From assembly GCA_026397695.1 (NCBI GenBank), contig JAPLUJ010000223.1:1-6795 (forward strand): DNA of 6,795 nt. The letters are read 5' to 3'. Source of the DNA: Verrucomicrobiota bacterium (GTDB taxonomy: Bacteria; Verrucomicrobiota; Verrucomicrobiia; Verrucomicrobiales; Akkermansiaceae). The notes beneath the pieces were generated by a model, which was not told the DNA's origin, made no database searches, and was given only the letters and a program-made list of their open reading frames with translations. Position numbers and translations under genes: made by a program. Of the stretch, positions 5,701 through 6,795 are shown in pieces (position 1 is the first letter of the stretch; each line of letters opens with the position of its first letter).

Positions 5701-6477
5701 ATGCCCACGCCGCCATTACCCATCGTCCTGATCCTCTGCACCGGCAATTCGTGCCGCAGCCACCTGGCGGAGGGCATCCTGCGCCAGGCCGCCGGTGATC
5801 TGCTAGACGTGCGCAGCGCGGGTTCGCAACCCGCCGGTTACGTCCATCCGCTGGCGATCCAAGTCATGGCCGAGATCGGCATTGATCTTTCCGGCCACCA
5901 CAGCAAACACATGGATGAGTTTCTCCAACAGGACGTGGAGACCGTGATTACCGTCTGCGGCCATGCCGACCAGGCCTGCCCGATGTTCCCCGGCCAACTC
6001 ATCCGCCATCATTGGGGATTCGCCGACCCGGCCCATGCACAAGGCAGCGAGGATGAAAAGTTGGCGATGTTCCGCCGGGTGCGCGACGAAATCAAAATGG
6101 TTTTCGAGGCCTACGCCGATGGTCGTCGGGACGAGGTGACAAGCGGCATTTTCAGTCCGGCCGTTGGTGAGTTGGTGGCGATTGGCGCGGCCATCGCCGC
6201 CAACTGCGAACCGTGCCTCAAGTATCACTACGGACAGGCGAATCAATTGGGGATTTCCAAGTCGGACATGGCGCATGCGGTGAGGACCGCCGCCATGGTG
6301 AAAGACGCTCCGCATCAGGCAATTCTGCGGCTGGCGGAAAGACTGACCGGGAACAGCCCGAGCCAATCAAACACGCTTTCCACCCCGTGCTGCAGCGACA
6401 CAGTTAGAGAGAACAACCCCAGTGCTTGTTGCAATGACGACAATGCAGCGACTGCCGCTAAAACCAGATGCTGTTAA
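5701..6477 (+). CDS. arsC: Three-part fusion: thioredoxin-type arsenate reductase, AhpD/CMD-like domain, Cys-pair tail
   Basis: Encodes 258 residues. The frame is open upstream into arsR, but ATG 5701 fits, lying 16 bases after the arsR stop and six residues before the first strand. Residues 1-143 are an LMW-phosphatase-type ArsC: the P-loop CTGNSCRS (13-20) has nucleophile Cys13 and Arg19, Cys86 and Cys93 have the same spacing as the redox pair Cys82/Cys89 of S. aureus pI258 ArsC, and HHWGFADP (103-110) is the conserved Asp loop. Such enzymes reduce arsenate to arsenite in the cytoplasm using thioredoxin. Residues about 145-216 are an AhpD/carboxymuconolactone-decarboxylase-like domain with Glu157 and [10 protein letters not shown] (167-176), the CxxCxxxH site of AhpD-type disulfide reductases. 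Residues 217-258 are a polar tail with Cys pairs at 230-231, 243-244 and 257-258, the last ending the protein. Inference: the CxxC may recycle the ArsC disulfide and the pairs may hold arsenite, as in ArsD, which also has three vicinal pairs. No Shine-Dalgarno is visible. Confidence 0.9.
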   Translation: MPTPPLPIVLILCTGNSCRSHLAEGILRQAAGDLLDVRSAGSQPAGYVHPLAIQVMAEIGIDLSGHHSKHMDEFLQQDVETVITVCGHADQACPMFPGQLIRHHWGFADPAHAQGSEDEKLAMFRRVRDEIKMVFEAYADGRRDEVTSGIFSPAVGELVAIGAAIAANCEPCLKYHYGQANQLGISKSDMAHAVRTAAMVKDAPHQAILRLAERLTGNSPSQSNTLSTPCCSDTVRENNPSACCNDDNAATAAKTRCC

Positions 6478-6524
6478 TTTCCGCATGCCAAACACCTCCC
6501 GTAACTAACAACCAACATTTCATC

Positions 6525-6795
6525 ATGAACACAACAAACGAAGAACAGAAACCAACCGACAACATGGAAACACTCAAACCACAAGCTCAGGGCTGTGGGG
6601 CCGGATGCGCCTGCCACTCCAGCGGGGCGTCGGGCAAGGCGCGCTGGGGGATTTGCGCCATTGTGCTGCTAATCGCCGGGGTGCTGGTGGTTAGAGCCTT
6701 GACCAAGACCGATGCCGCCTCGGCCCAAGTGCAGTCAACTGCTTTCGCGACCCCGGTGGCGGCGCCTGCGGTGGTTCCCGTTGCCCCATCCAACA
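6525..6795 (+). CDS. Cys-rich single-pass membrane protein of the ars cluster, 5' part only
   Basis: ATG 6525 opens a frame that runs off the right edge after 90 residues. The first 22 residues are hydrophilic and rich in Asn, Gln, Glu and Thr. GCGAGCACHSSG (23-34) clusters Cys24, Cys28, Cys30 and His31, a plausible metal or arsenite site. Residues about 42-59 are one hydrophobic membrane segment (GICAIVLLIAGVLVV core), followed by an Ala/Pro/Val-rich stretch (65-90) that looks like a linker to a missing domain. Basic residues flank both sides of the segment, so topology is uncertain. It begins 47 bases after arsC on the same strand with no terminator between, so it probably belongs to the operon. 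I recall similarly built proteins beside thioredoxin or ArsF-like genes in other ars clusters, but could not check this. A second in-frame ATG lies at residue 14. No Shine-Dalgarno is visible. Confidence 0.65.
   Translation, partial: MNTTNEEQKPTDNMETLKPQAQGCGAGCACHSSGASGKARWGICAIVLLIAGVLVVRALTKTDAASAQVQSTAFATPVAAPAVVPVAPSN

Noticed and set aside
5803..6366. A 187-codon minus-strand frame opposite arsC
   Set aside because: The plus strand has unmistakable ArsC and AhpD-type motifs across the same bases; the antisense translation matches nothing I recognise.
1..6795. tRNA, rRNA, CRISPR array or insertion sequence ends
   Set aside because: No cloverleaf, regularly spaced repeats, terminal inverted repeats or transposase motifs were seen on either strand.

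Overview
The window is about 6.8 kb of moderately GC-rich bacterial DNA. It holds five supported genes: two cut by the window edges, and one tail-to-tail pair in the middle. The gene content suggests a Verrucomicrobiota-type genome, with a planctomycete relative as second choice. The evidence is an HzsA-related di-heme propeller protein of the kind common in the PVC group, an ankyrin lipoprotein ending in an L,D-transpeptidase (so peptidoglycan is present), and several starts without a visible Shine-Dalgarno sequence. This placement is inference from family distribution; there is no rRNA or tRNA marker.

Layout. Bases 2-595 hold the 3' end of an unrecognised soluble protein. Bases 681-2675 encode a 664-residue predicted lipoprotein with about 15 ankyrin-like repeats and a C-terminal YkuD-type L,D-transpeptidase domain with its catalytic motif intact. 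It runs tail to tail with a minus-strand gene (4829 to 2724). That gene encodes a 701-residue exported protein with a beta-propeller-like N-terminal half, an HzsA-type middle segment and two CxxCH heme c sites. A short hairpin with a T run lies just past the minus-strand stop. Bases 4830-5277 contain no gene that can be assigned with confidence.

Bases 5278-6795 form an arsenic-response cluster on the plus strand. It begins with a promoter overlapped by a perfect 7-bp inverted repeat, followed by arsR. Sixteen bases later comes an unusual three-part arsenate reductase: a thioredoxin-type LMW-phosphatase ArsC, an AhpD/carboxymuconolactone-decarboxylase-like CxxC domain, and a tail with three vicinal cysteine pairs. 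After 47 bases comes the start of a Cys-rich single-pass membrane protein that runs off the window. The likely logic is that ArsR releases the operator when it binds As(III), ArsC reduces arsenate to arsenite, and the attached CxxC domain and Cys-pair tail handle electrons or the arsenite product. The efflux pump expected in such a cluster is not in the window and may lie beyond the right edge.

The most interesting items are the ArsC-AhpD-Cys-tail fusion and the Cys-rich membrane protein after it, then the ankyrin/L,D-transpeptidase lipoprotein and the HzsA-related protein found without the other hydrazine synthase subunits.
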